Source: Thiorhodovibrio frisius
GTDB lineage: Bacteria > Pseudomonadota > Gammaproteobacteria > Chromatiales > Chromatiaceae
DNA length: 64,000 nucleotides
Direction: 5' to 3'
NCBI RefSeq assembly: GCF_033954835.1
Contig: NZ_CP121471.1
Span: forward strand, 4,582,501 to 4,646,500
How positions within the stretch are numbered: the first letter of the stretch is position 1; each line of letters opens with the position of its first letter. The position numbers were made by a program, and so were the translations under genes. A model generated the notes under the pieces. The model had not been told where the DNA came from and ran no database searches. It was given only the letters and a program-made list of their open reading frames with translations. Of this stretch, positions 17,214 through 25,917 are shown piece by piece.

Positions 17214-17552
17214 TGCGCCAATGATGGTCGCAACACCTTGAGCCGGAGTGATGAGCGCTTGGGTAATGGCGGGTATCAGTGCCTGAAGGTCTTGCAGCCG
17301 ATTCGTCTTGGCATGCAGCACAAGCACGGCAATCTGGAAATTTGATAGGCGTTGCTGGAATGCCAGATTGCGGTCGACGGTGATGAAAGCATCAAATTGC
17401 GTCTGCGCTGCCGCAAGCAAGGCACCGTCTTGTAATCCTGACCACCCCATCTGGGGGACAGTTGTTAGGTTATGGTGCGGGAGTGACCGGGCCAAGCGGC
17501 GGTCAATGCATTCGTCGAGCAAAATCCTAAGCGGCGGCGAGGAGTTGCTCAT
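17208..17552 (-). CDS. DUF5615 PIN-like toxin
   Basis: 114 residues from the ATG at 17552 (MSNSSPPLRILLDECIDRRL). The DECID motif, AAAQTQFDAFITVDRNLAFQ and the ending are the usual acidic pattern of DUF5615 PIN-like proteins, regarded as toxins of type II modules with DUF433 partners. The start lies within the end of the DUF433 gene (overlap about 25 bases). An alternative start at 17576 would lengthen the overlap. It precedes cas6 in the same direction. Confidence 0.82.
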   Translation of the reverse strand: MSNSSPPLRILLDECIDRRLARSLPHHNLTTVPQMGWSGLQDGALLAAAQTQFDAFITVDRNLAFQQRLSNFQIAVLVLHAKTNRLQDLQALIPAITQALITPAQGVATIIGAN

Positions 17553-17745
17553 CGATCTGTTGCCGGACCCGCTCAAGGAGTGCGATAACTTGCTCGCGCT
17601 GGACAGTCGGAAAACCGTCTAGAAAATCCTCGATCGAGTCTCCGGCTTCCAGGTAGTCGATCAAGGTGGCGACGGGCACTCGGGTTCCGGCGAACACTGG
17701 AGTGCCACCCATGATCTGGGAGTCGGTATGGATGATGGCTTTCAT
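17527..17745 (-). CDS. DUF433 antitoxin
   Basis: 72 residues. The sequence MGGTPVFAGTRVPVATLIDY and EAGDSIEDFLDGFPTV are the canonical DUF433 motif (a helix-turn-helix-like domain). These proteins pair with DUF5615 PIN-like toxins, as here. The gene overlaps its partner, so the two are coupled and probably autoregulated. Confidence 0.9.
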   Translation of the reverse strand: MKAIIHTDSQIMGGTPVFAGTRVPVATLIDYLEAGDSIEDFLDGFPTVQREQVIALLERVRQQIDEQLLAAA

Positions 17746-17786
17746 TGGTGCTGGCTCGGTTCGGGCCCGGAGTTGTGTGAGGCGGA

Positions 17787-18176
17787 TTACTCCTCGCAGG
17801 ACAGCCCGTGCGCGATCAGGCCTTCTTCGAGGTGGTCGGAGATCATCGGGTGGGCCAGGAGATACTCGCAGGCGCGAATACTGAAATCGCCCAGGGCTTC
17901 ATCGACGCATTCTTCCCATTCGTCAATGCTGTAGTCGCCCCGTCCGACCCACATTAATGCCACCAGCTCGGCGCGCTGGCGCTCGCCCATGTCGCCGATG
18001 CTCTGGCGCAGTTGGTTTAAGCTGTAGTCCTCGCTGTGATCAGCCAGGATTTGCAGCGCCCAGTCTTCTGTGGGGGCTGCGGGCGTATCTGGTATCACCA
18101 CCTCCTCTTTTGCCTGGAACTCCCGTGCCAGGGCAATGATGCAGCAGAGTGTTTCGAGCCGGATATGCAGTCGCAT
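17787..18176 (-). CDS. DUF3775 domain protein
   Basis: 129 residues from the ATG at 18176, preceded by the strong ribosome binding site GGGGGAGGT. The central part (LRQSIGDMGERQRAELVALM, then WVGRGDYSIDEW) and the ending LLAHPMISDHLEEGL fit DUF3775, a family of unknown function common in Chromatiales and some alphaproteobacteria. It is 41 bases upstream of the DUF433 gene and may be the first gene of the whole minus-strand run. No link to CRISPR function is known to me. Confidence 0.75.
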   Translation of the reverse strand: MRLHIRLETLCCIIALAREFQAKEEVVIPDTPAAPTEDWALQILADHSEDYSLNQLRQSIGDMGERQRAELVALMWVGRGDYSIDEWEECVDEALGDFSIRACEYLLAHPMISDHLEEGLIAHGLSCEE

Positions 18177-18565
18177 GACCTCCCCCTGTGGGTTGTTTTT
18201 GGTTTCCGGTGGGTAATGCCGGTGTTTGCCGGCCTTTTTGAGCCAGCGCCCTTGCGCTGACCGACACCAGTCTACTACGCCAGCCGTCGCGGGTATCTGA
18301 CAGGGCGCAACGGAAACTGTCATCAGTCTGCGCGGGTGCGGCTGCGCCAGTGCGGTTATACTCCTGTCGATGCTTCACGCAACCATACTACGTACGTAGC
18401 CTAAGTATCGTGACTAATGGACATACTGGTTCCCTTGGGTATTCACTAGACTAGAATAGTGAGGGTCGAGCCGGCGACAGCCTCACAACCTTTCTAACTT
18501 TCTAGCACCAGGAAATTGGCAATGAAAATTAACCCACAGTATATCTCCATTCAAAGAGGCGCTTT
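18177..18565. other. Divergent intergenic region between the CRISPR island and the cellulose operon
   Basis: About 390 bases without a gene. It contains a perfect 12-base palindrome CTACGTACGTAG at 18388-18399 and a short inverted repeat CACTA...TAGTG at 18444-18461, both possible operator sites. Promoters for DUF3775 (left) and the DUF2092 gene (right) must lie here. A TAGAAT box at 18452-18457 could be a -10 element, but no convincing -35 is seen. Confidence 0.5.
18388..18399. promoter_or_regulatory. Perfect palindrome, possible operator
   Basis: CTACGTACGTAG is self-complementary over 12 bases and lies in the divergent promoter region. A regulatory role is inference from position and symmetry only. 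Confidence 0.35.
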
Positions 18566-19372
18566 ATGATGAGAACATCACGCATGCTCGTAAACCTTTA
18601 TGCGCGCGGCCTGACTGCTGCCACCCTTTCGTGCATGGTTCTGCTGGGGACATCCATGCAGGCAAGCGCCGATGAGACAGACGCCAAGCGCTTACTCAAA
18701 GCCATGTCCGACTATCTAGTGGCGCAGCAGGCCATTTCATTCGACTACGACGCCATGCTCGAGGTCGTCACCACGGATGAACAGGTCCTCGCGCTTGCAA
18801 GCTCGGGCGCCGTCACACTCAATCGGCCAGACAAAATCATCGCCACAAGGTCCAGCGGATTTGCGGATGTCGAGATGGTCTTTGACGGCAAGACACTCAC
18901 CCTACTGAGCAAAAACCTCAACCTCTATGCACAGGAGGAAGTACCTGGCACGGTTGAAAATTTGGTCGATGAGTTGCGCAAGCGCGACCGGCCACTCCCA
19001 GGTGCAGACTTATTGTTGACGGACCCTTACGAAACCCTGATGCACGATGTCGTCGACGTCAAAGATCTTGGTAGCGGCGTGATTGGTGGCGTTGAATGCG
19101 ATTACCTGGCTTTTCGCACAGAGGAGGTTGACTGGCAGATCTGGATCGCTCAAGGAGAGCAACCCTACCCTTGCCGTTATGTGGTCACATCCAAGTTAAT
19201 CGACGGTGCCCCTCAGTACAGCATCCAGATCAAGGACTGGAAAGCTGGTGACGAGGTTGCAGCCACTGATTTCACCTTTATGCCCCCCGCCGATGCCAAA
19301 AAAGTGGATCTAAAGAATCTTGAGGGTGCGGATGAATTACCTAAAAACTTCCAGACAGGAGAAGCACAATGA
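18566..19372 (+). CDS. Secreted DUF2092 (LolA-like) protein
   Basis: 268 residues, start preceded by AGAGG. An N-terminal signal peptide is seen (hydrophobic AATLSCMVLLGTSMQASA, cleavage probably after ASA). The mature part has the pattern FDYDAMLEVVTTD, VTLNRPDKIIATR and VEMVFDGKTLTLLSKNLNLY of DUF2092, a periplasmic family with a lipoprotein-carrier-like fold. The stop overlaps the next start as ATGA. Its place ahead of the cellulose genes on the same strand suggests cell envelope or export work, but this is inference. Confidence 0.82.
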   Translation: MMRTSRMLVNLYARGLTAATLSCMVLLGTSMQASADETDAKRLLKAMSDYLVAQQAISFDYDAMLEVVTTDEQVLALASSGAVTLNRPDKIIATRSSGFADVEMVFDGKTLTLLSKNLNLYAQEEVPGTVENLVDELRKRDRPLPGADLLLTDPYETLMHDVVDVKDLGSGVIGGVECDYLAFRTEEVDWQIWIAQGEQPYPCRYVVTSKLIDGAPQYSIQIKDWKAGDEVAATDFTFMPPADAKKVDLKNLEGADELPKNFQTGEAQ

Positions 19373-19584
19373 AGGCATTGAAACGATTTGGCATCATGCT
19401 GGTTGTGGCCATTGCCGCTATTGGTGGGTCTGAAATTGGCGAACGGCTTTCAGTCCCTGGTGTTCAGAGCCTGATCCCGACGGCCGAAGCCATCATCGGG
19501 CGCCCACTCACACCATTGAGTGTTGCCGGGGTGGCGCGGCGCACGGTGCGACGTTGTGCGGTAGGCGTTTATCGCTGCAGATAG
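19369..19584 (+). CDS. Small secreted protein, IGRPLTPLS motif
   Basis: 71 residues: a signal-like hydrophobic start (LKRFGIMLVVAIAAIGG), then PTAEAIIGRPLTPLSVAGVA followed by a basic, cysteine-containing end. Translation is coupled to the DUF2092 gene by an ATGA overlap. Short proteins with this I-G-R-P-L-T-P motif occur next to DUF2092 genes to my recollection; the function is unknown. Confidence 0.7.
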   Translation: MKALKRFGIMLVVAIAAIGGSEIGERLSVPGVQSLIPTAEAIIGRPLTPLSVAGVARRTVRRCAVGVYRCR

Positions 19585-19588
19585 TTGT

Positions 19589-19630
19589 CTTGGGTGCCGG
19601 TGTTAGACCGGCTTGCTGCCGGCACCCAAG
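19589..19630 (+). terminator. Long perfect inverted repeat before bcsA
   Basis: Arms CTTGGGTGCCGG (19589-19600) and CCGGCACCCAAG (19619-19630) pair over 12 bases around an 18-base loop, followed by GTTTTGAGGGATTTT. It starts five bases after the small gene's stop and 70 bases before the bcsA start. It could be a terminator, an attenuator or an RNA-stabilising hairpin that sets different levels for the two halves of the operon. Confidence 0.55.
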
Positions 19631-19699
19631 GTTTTGAGGGATTTTGTCAACCAGAAACCAGCAATTGCAAGCATCAGCCCTTATCCTGCCAACCAACCG

Positions 19700-22069
19700 A
19701 TGAATGACGCCCACCCGACTGTGATAGGCAGCACCAGTGCTGCTTTGTTGGTGCTCGCGGCCCTAGGGCTGATGTCTCTAGCCGCCATGCCACAGTCGAT
19801 CTGGGAGCAGCTACTGCTGGCGGCCGCCCTGGTGCTGACAATGATTGTGTTGCGCCCGGTGGCGCTGCGCCACCTTTATGCGAGCAATATTGGGCTGATA
19901 CTGCGTTTTGTGCTGCTGACGCTGGGGCTCTTCGTCAGCACCCGCTATTTGCTGTGGCGCGCCTTCTATACCCTGCCAACTGAGGGTGTGGTGGATTTTG
20001 CCCTCGGGCTGCTGCTCTATGCCGGGGAAGTCTTCGCTTTCGTCATTTTGATTTTGGGCATGTTCGTCTCTTTGCGTCCGATCACCCGCCCGGTGGCGCC
20101 ACTGCCGGCGGATAGGTCTCAGTGGCCGAGCGTGGATGTGCTCATCCCCAGCTACAACGAGAGCACCGAGTTGCTCGAGACCACCCTGCTTGGCGCGCGC
20201 GACATCGACTACCCGGCCGACAAGCTCAAGGTCTATCTGCTCGATGACGGCGGCACAATCGAAAAGCGCAGCCAGGCGGACCCGGAGCGCCGCCAGGCGG
20301 CCGAGGCACGCCACCAAGAGCTGAATGCGCTGTGCGAGCAGCTCGGTGTGCAGTATTTGACGCGCGAGCGCAATCATTCGGCCAAGGCCGGCAATCTCAA
20401 CGATGCGCTGCCCAAGGTGCATGGCGAGCTCGTGCTGATTCTGGATGCCGACCATGTGCCAACGCGGGACTTTTTGCGCAACACCGTCGGCTGGTTTCTG
20501 CGCAATCCCAAGCTGTTTCTGGTGCAGACGCCGCATTTCTTTCTCAGTCCGGACCCGATCGAGAAAAACCTCGCGACCTTTCAGCGCATGCCAAGCGAGC
20601 AGGAGATGTTCTATACCAACATCCAGCGCGGGCTCGACTTCTGGAATGCATCCTTCTTTTGTGGCTCAGCCGCTGTGCTGCGGCGCAGCTGTCTGGATGA
20701 GGTCGGCGGTCTGGCGGGCGAGACCATCACTGAGGATGCCGAAACCGCGCTGGAGCTGCATCGTCGCGGCTACGACAGCGCCTACATCTGGCGGCCGATG
20801 ATCGCCGGCTTGCAGCCCGAGACCTTCAGCTCTCTGGTGTCCCAGCGCGCGCGCTGGGCGCAGGGCATGATGCAGTTGTTTTTACTCAAAAATCCGCTGC
20901 GATCAGGCGGGCGGGTGCATTGGTGGCAGCAGCTTGGCTACCTCAATAGCATGATGTTCTGGTGGTTTCCCTTCGCCCGACTGATATTCCTTTTCGCACC
21001 CCTGGCCTACCTGTTCTTCGGGCTCGGCATTTTCAACGCGAATTTTACCGAGCTGCTGGCCTATATGATCCCGCACCTGATCGGGGTGCTGATCGTTATC
21101 GACTACCTCTATGGCAACGCGCGCTGGAGCTTTGTCTCGGAATTCTACGAAACGGCGCTGAGCTTTTTTCTCATCAAGCCCCTGATCACCGTCCTGCGCC
21201 AGCCGCGCGCGCCGCACTTTGCCGTCACCGCCAAGGGCGAGGTGTCAGGTCAGGACTTCATCTCCCCGCTGGCGCGTCCCATCTACTGGCTGATCGGGCT
21301 GTCGCTCGCCGGCATGCTGGCCGGTTTGATCCGGGTGGCGCTGGTGCCCGGCAGCCTGGTGACCGACCTGGTCACCCTGTTCTGGAATTCCCTGAATCTG
21401 CTATTGCTAATCGGTGCTCTGGGCGCCCTGCTCGAGCGCCAGCAGCGCCGCGCGGCGCCGCGCTTCGACATCGACGCTGAAGCGCACATCAAATGCGGCG
21501 ACGACTGGCTGCCTTGCCGCACCGGGGACCTTTCGGCCACCGGAATTGGGCTGGTGGTCGATGCCCAAGTGGGCGAGCGCATCGCGGAGCTTTCGCGGGT
21601 GCGCGTGCTGGTGCAACGCGCGGCGGCCGATTTCGTCGAGGTGCATGTGGATATCCGCGACCGTCAGCGCTTCGGCGACGATCTGCGGCTTGGCTGCTTG
21701 TTCGTCGGCAAGGACGGCGCCTTGAGCACTGCGGAGAAGGCGACCATTGTGCGCCTGGTCTTTGGCGACAGCGAGCGCTGGCGCACCATCTTGCAGGCGC
21801 GCGACCAGCGTGTCGGCATTCTTCCCGCGAGCCGCATCATGTTGCAGCTGGTGGTGCAATATGGCCTCGCGCATCTGCGATTTTTGGGACGCAACCTGGC
21901 GCGCCAATGGCAAGATCGGTGGCAAAATCACCGGCATGGCGAACGATATGCCCCGGGACAGTCCGAGCAGCATCTCCGCTCAGGCTCCGCAGCGTCTCCC
22001 GACGCTCACAAGCCGCCGCCCTCGCAACCTCCAGTCACCGCCGCCCTGTCCCTTGCCCAGTCGGAATAA
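19700..22069 (+). CDS. bcsA: Cellulose synthase catalytic subunit BcsA with PilZ domain
   Basis: 789 residues from the ATG at 19700; upstream in-frame codons lack homology and no clear ribosome binding site is seen, so the start is tentative. Several membrane helices flank a family 2 glycosyltransferase domain. It has VDVLIPSYNES, YLLDDGGT (near residue 180), ILDADHVP (near 247), TEDAETALEL (near 343) and QRARWAQGM (near 381), the D, DxD, TED and Q-x-x-R-W motifs for UDP-glucose polymerisation. A C-terminal PilZ domain (RRAAPRFDIDAE and DLSATGIGL near 580-615) binds c-di-GMP, so synthesis should be c-di-GMP dependent. The last ~60 residues are a low-complexity tail. It is followed by bcsB, bcsZ and bcsC. 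Confidence 0.95.
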   Translation: MNDAHPTVIGSTSAALLVLAALGLMSLAAMPQSIWEQLLLAAALVLTMIVLRPVALRHLYASNIGLILRFVLLTLGLFVSTRYLLWRAFYTLPTEGVVDFALGLLLYAGEVFAFVILILGMFVSLRPITRPVAPLPADRSQWPSVDVLIPSYNESTELLETTLLGARDIDYPADKLKVYLLDDGGTIEKRSQADPERRQAAEARHQELNALCEQLGVQYLTRERNHSAKAGNLNDALPKVHGELVLILDADHVPTRDFLRNTVGWFLRNPKLFLVQTPHFFLSPDPIEKNLATFQRMPSEQEMFYTNIQRGLDFWNASFFCGSAAVLRRSCLDEVGGLAGETITEDAETALELHRRGYDSAYIWRPMIAGLQPETFSSLVSQRARWAQGMMQLFLLKNPLRSGGRVHWWQQLGYLNSMMFWWFPFARLIFLFAPLAYLFFGLGIFNANFTELLAYMIPHLIGVLIVIDYLYGNARWSFVSEFYETALSFFLIKPLITVLRQPRAPHFAVTAKGEVSGQDFISPLARPIYWLIGLSLAGMLAGLIRVALVPGSLVTDLVTLFWNSLNLLLLIGALGALLERQQRRAAPRFDIDAEAHIKCGDDWLPCRTGDLSATGIGLVVDAQVGERIAELSRVRVLVQRAAADFVEVHVDIRDRQRFGDDLRLGCLFVGKDGALSTAEKATIVRLVFGDSERWRTILQARDQRVGILPASRIMLQLVVQYGLAHLRFLGRNLARQWQDRWQNHRHGERYAPGQSEQHLRSGSAASPDAHKPPPSQPPVTAALSLAQSE

Positions 22070-22080
22070 CTTTTCGTTTG

Positions 22081-24668
22081 ATGAGGAAAATGATCGTGCA
22101 CCATGGACTCTGTTTTGGTCCCTCTCGAGGGTTGCCGGGATCGGCGCTCCTGCTGATGACCGCTATCGCGCTGTCGCCGATGGTGATCGCCCAGGATGCC
22201 GCGCCGCAAGCAGCGGATGCCGCCGCGCCCGCCGCCGTGCAACCGGCAAATCCGCCAGCCGATCAGCCAGCCGATCAGCCAACTGATCAAGTAACCGACC
22301 AGTCGCCTAACCCGTCAACAAGTCCGCCAACAGGCCAGGCAATGGGCCAATCGGCCACGCAGTCGGCCAATGGCGCAGCACCCCTGCGCGCGGAGCAGGA
22401 CCTGGCCAGCTTCCTGTACGGAAAGACCAGCATCATGCTGCAGGGTGCTCAGGCTCGGGCGAGTGTCACCCTGCCGCTGCCGGCAGCCTGGGATGTCCAG
22501 GCCTTCACGCTCAGGCTCAAATACCGCAACTCCGGCAGCCTGGTGCGCGACCGCTCGCAATTACGCGTGGCGCTGAATGGCCTGATCATCGGGCAATTCG
22601 CGCTCGACCCGGAACGCCCCGAAGGTGAGGCACGCATTCCTTTGCCGCGCGATCTGCTTGAGGTCGGTTCCAATTATCTCGAGTTCTCGGTCGCGCAGCA
22701 CACCAATCGGCCGAGTTGCGAGGACCCGAGGGCACCCGAGCTTTGGACGCAGATTGATGCCAAGGCTTCGACTCTGACGCTTGAGTATCAGCGTCTGTTT
22801 CCGACTCTTAAACTCTCCGGCATCAATAACTTTGTCAAACGCCATCGCTGGGGACAAGGCCGTTTGCGCATCCTGATGCCGCTCACGGACGGCAAGGCCG
22901 ATGCCGATCAGCTGCGCTGGGCGCGCTGGTGGCACAAGCAGCGGCGATTGGCCTGCTCTTCAATCCGCTCGAGTCTCGGCTCGAACCGCTGCACCCCTTT
23001 GCCAAGCAGGTCAACGCGCACTATGGCGACATCGTGCTGGTTGGAACCCGCGACCAGCTAAAAGGTGCGCTGGGAGCGGACTGGGCCGACACCGTCACCG
23101 ATGCCTATCTGGGTATCCGTAGCAGCCAGGACCTTGCCGGCACGGCGGGCAAAGCCGCAGAACCCTGGGTGGCCCTGGTGGTTTCAGGCCGAGATGAAGC
23201 GGAGGTCACACGCGCGGCCACCGCCCTGGGTGTGATGCGCGAGCCACTGCCGGCTATGCCATCAGCCCTGATCAAAACACTGGAGCTGCCAGACATTCCC
23301 GACAACACCGGCCCGCACGCGCTGATCGACGGCGCCGTCGCCAGCTTTGCCGACCTGGGTGCGTCGACCACCACGCTGACCAGCCCCTTGTTGCCGGCAA
23401 CACTCTTCTCCGGCGAGGGCGGCGATGTGCTGGCTGACTTGCCGACCTCGCTCGGGCTCAATTTCTGGGTGCCGGCGGGCTTCTTCCCGGGCCGACCGCT
23501 CGAAGGCGTGGTGACGCTGAATTTCTCCTATGGCGCGCGCCTGCGCGGCGACTCGGTGCTAAATCTGAGCTTGAACGGCATTTTCGTGCGTGCCATTCCG
23601 CTCGATCAGCCAGCCGGCAGCGTCGAACGCGGTTATGAGGTCCGCTTCCCGCTTAGTCTGCTGCGGCCGGGAAGCAATCAGCTCGATCTTTCGCCGATGC
23701 TGGTGCCTTCCTACACCGGTGAATGTGATCTGCGCCAGGGCGAGAACCTGCTGCTGACGATTGACGCCGAATCCAGCCTGCAACTGCCGCCGGTGCAGCG
23801 CCTCGCCACCCTGCCAGACCTGGAATTGCTCGCGCGTGCAGGCTACCCCTGGTTGCGTGATCCCACCGGCAGCGATCTTGCCGTGGAGTTGGGTGATGCC
23901 ACTCCCGCCACCGCCTCCGCCGCCTGGACCCTGCTTGGCCGCATGGCGCAGATCACCGGAGTGCCGCTGTTTCGGGCCAGCATTGGTTCCAATATCGACG
24001 AGCAACAGCCCAACGAGGACCGCGATCTGCTGATGATCGGGGCCGTGCCGGTGCTGAAATCCAAGCTCTGCGCCGCCGGGCCCATCAGTTGCCGTGATGG
24101 TCAAGTCCGGATCGACTATCCGGTGCTGGAGGCAGTCATGCCCGCTAAACCGGATAAACAATGGGCCGAGCGTGGGCTCGCTGGCATCGAGAGCTGGTTC
24201 GATCCGCCCAAGGGCCGATTGGGCCGCTTTGATGCCCGATTCGGACTGACGGAACCCGAAAGTTCCACCCGGCCCTCAGGCGACCTGCTTGGCGAGCGCG
24301 GCGCACTCTTCAGTTTCGAGTCGCCCAACGCACCCGGGCGCGCCGTGCTGATGCTGACCGCGCGCACCCCAGAGCTCCTGCAAGAGCGCACCGCACGCCT
24401 GGTGCAACCGGACTTCTGGTACAACCTCAAAGGTGGAATGGTGCTTTGGGAGCAGACCGAGCAAAGCCTGTTCAGCCAGTCGCCGCGGCGCACCTTCACC
24501 GTTGGCGAAGTCAATACCGGCACCTGGCTGAATTATCTGCTCAGCGCCTATCCTGCCGCGCTCATCAGTGTGACATTGTTGCTGGCGGTGTTGCTCGCCT
24601 CACTGCTGTTCGTGGTTACCGGGCGTTTCCGCCGCCGCCGTCATCCGCAGGTACCTGAAGATGCTTGA
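22081..24668 (+). pseudogene. bcsB: Cellulose synthase periplasmic subunit BcsB, interrupted by a -1 frameshift
   Basis: The gene begins at 22081 or, with a better GAGG site, at 22090, with a signal peptide. A Gln/Pro/Asp-rich linker follows, then the BcsB domain (ITLPLP-like strands, LRVALNGLIIGQFALD). Near 22920 the frame changes: the first frame continues as nonsense (WARWWHKQRR), while the second frame resumes the normal sequence as ALVAQAAAIGLLFNPLESRL and runs to a C-terminal membrane anchor (LISVTLLLAVLLASLLFVVTG). The break fits loss of one G from a GGGG run. BcsB guides the glucan through the periplasm and activates BcsA. All other motifs look conserved, so a sequencing error is as likely as a real mutation. 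Confidence 0.85.
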
Positions 24669-25917
24669 TGTCTTTCGTCGCTTCCACCGCATTCCTCGCA
24701 CCCAAACTGGCGTTAATGATGGACTCCATGCTGATGCACATGCTCGTCCCGCCGGGGCTTTGGTGCCTCGCGCTTGGCGATCGATGCTGGCGCTGATAGT
24801 GGTGCCGATACTGGTGTTGACCCAGCCGGTGCGCGCCGCGACCGAGCCATCAGCAGACTGTCCAACCGCCGCCGACCCAGCCAACTGGCAGCGCTATGCC
24901 GCCCTGGTACTGGACAAGGACGGGCGGGTGCGCGACACCGGCAATGGTGGCATCTCGCATTCCGAGGGGCAGGGCTTCGGTATGCGACTTGCCTTCCATT
25001 ACAACCAGCGCGAGGATTTCGCGCGCATCTGGCAATGGACGCAGAAGAATCTCTATGTGCGCGGCGATCATCTCGCCGCTTGGCGCTGGCGCCCGGATGC
25101 TGACCCCCACGTCGACGACAAAAACAATGCCACCGATGGGGATCTCTTCATCGCCTGGTCCCTGGCGCTGGCCGGACGCTGCTGGGACAAGCCGGAATAT
25201 CTCAGCGCCGCGGGCAAGATCGCCGATGACATTCGCGCCAAGCTGGTCCGTCAGACCAAAGCCGGCGCACTGCTGCTGCCGGGCACCGAGGGGTTTGAGC
25301 ACGATGAGACCCTGACGCTCAATCTGTCCTATTGGGTTTTTCCGGCCTTTGACGAGCTAGCCCAACTGCAACCGAAGGCCAAGGAATGGGCTGCGCTGAT
25401 TGAATCCGGCGCCGACCTGATCGGCAAGCTGCGCTTCGGGCGCTGGCAACTGCCACCAGACTGGGTGGCCTGGTCCGAAGCGAATGGCTTCAGCCTGCCG
25501 GATCAGTTCCCGCCGCGCTTCAGCTATGACGCTGTGCGGGTGCCGCTGTATTGGATCTGGCACGGGCAGGCTGGCGAGCCCATCGCGCGCATTGGCGCTT
25601 ACTGGCAGGGGCAGCAGGGCTGGGCCTGGCAGCCGGACTGGGTGGATCTCAAAACCGACGCCATCAGCAGCAACGCGGCCCCCCTAGGCATTGCCTCCAT
25701 TGCTGGACTGACGCGCTTTGTTGCCACCAATGGCGATGAGAATCATGGCGTCGCGCTTCTGCGCCTGTCCGCCTTGCCAGATGACAAGGATTCCGGGCTC
25801 GACTACTACTCGGCCTCTTTGCGCCTGTTCACTGCCATGGCCGGCGAGGGCTGGTGCCGGCACTCGGGCAAAGATGGCCAAAGCCCCTGTCTCGGAACTT
25901 TCGGCGATGGGCAGTGA
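24661..25917 (+). CDS. bcsZ: Periplasmic endo-1,4-beta-glucanase BcsZ (GH8)
   Basis: 418 residues if the ATG at 24661 is used; it overlaps the bcsB stop by eight bases. A second start at 24784 would place the signal peptide (SMLALIVVPILVLTQPVRAA) at the N-terminus. GH8 motifs are NGGISHSEGQGFGMRLAF (catalytic acid E102), DKNNATDGDLFIAWSLAL (conserved D) and RFSYDAVRVPLYWIW. The enzyme trims or frees cellulose chains during export and is a standard member of bcs operons. Confidence 0.93.
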   Translation: MLDVFRRFHRIPRTQTGVNDGLHADAHARPAGALVPRAWRSMLALIVVPILVLTQPVRAATEPSADCPTAADPANWQRYAALVLDKDGRVRDTGNGGISHSEGQGFGMRLAFHYNQREDFARIWQWTQKNLYVRGDHLAAWRWRPDADPHVDDKNNATDGDLFIAWSLALAGRCWDKPEYLSAAGKIADDIRAKLVRQTKAGALLLPGTEGFEHDETLTLNLSYWVFPAFDELAQLQPKAKEWAALIESGADLIGKLRFGRWQLPPDWVAWSEANGFSLPDQFPPRFSYDAVRVPLYWIWHGQAGEPIARIGAYWQGQQGWAWQPDWVDLKTDAISSNAAPLGIASIAGLTRFVATNGDENHGVALLRLSALPDDKDSGLDYYSASLRLFTAMAGEGWCRHSGKDGQSPCLGTFGDGQ

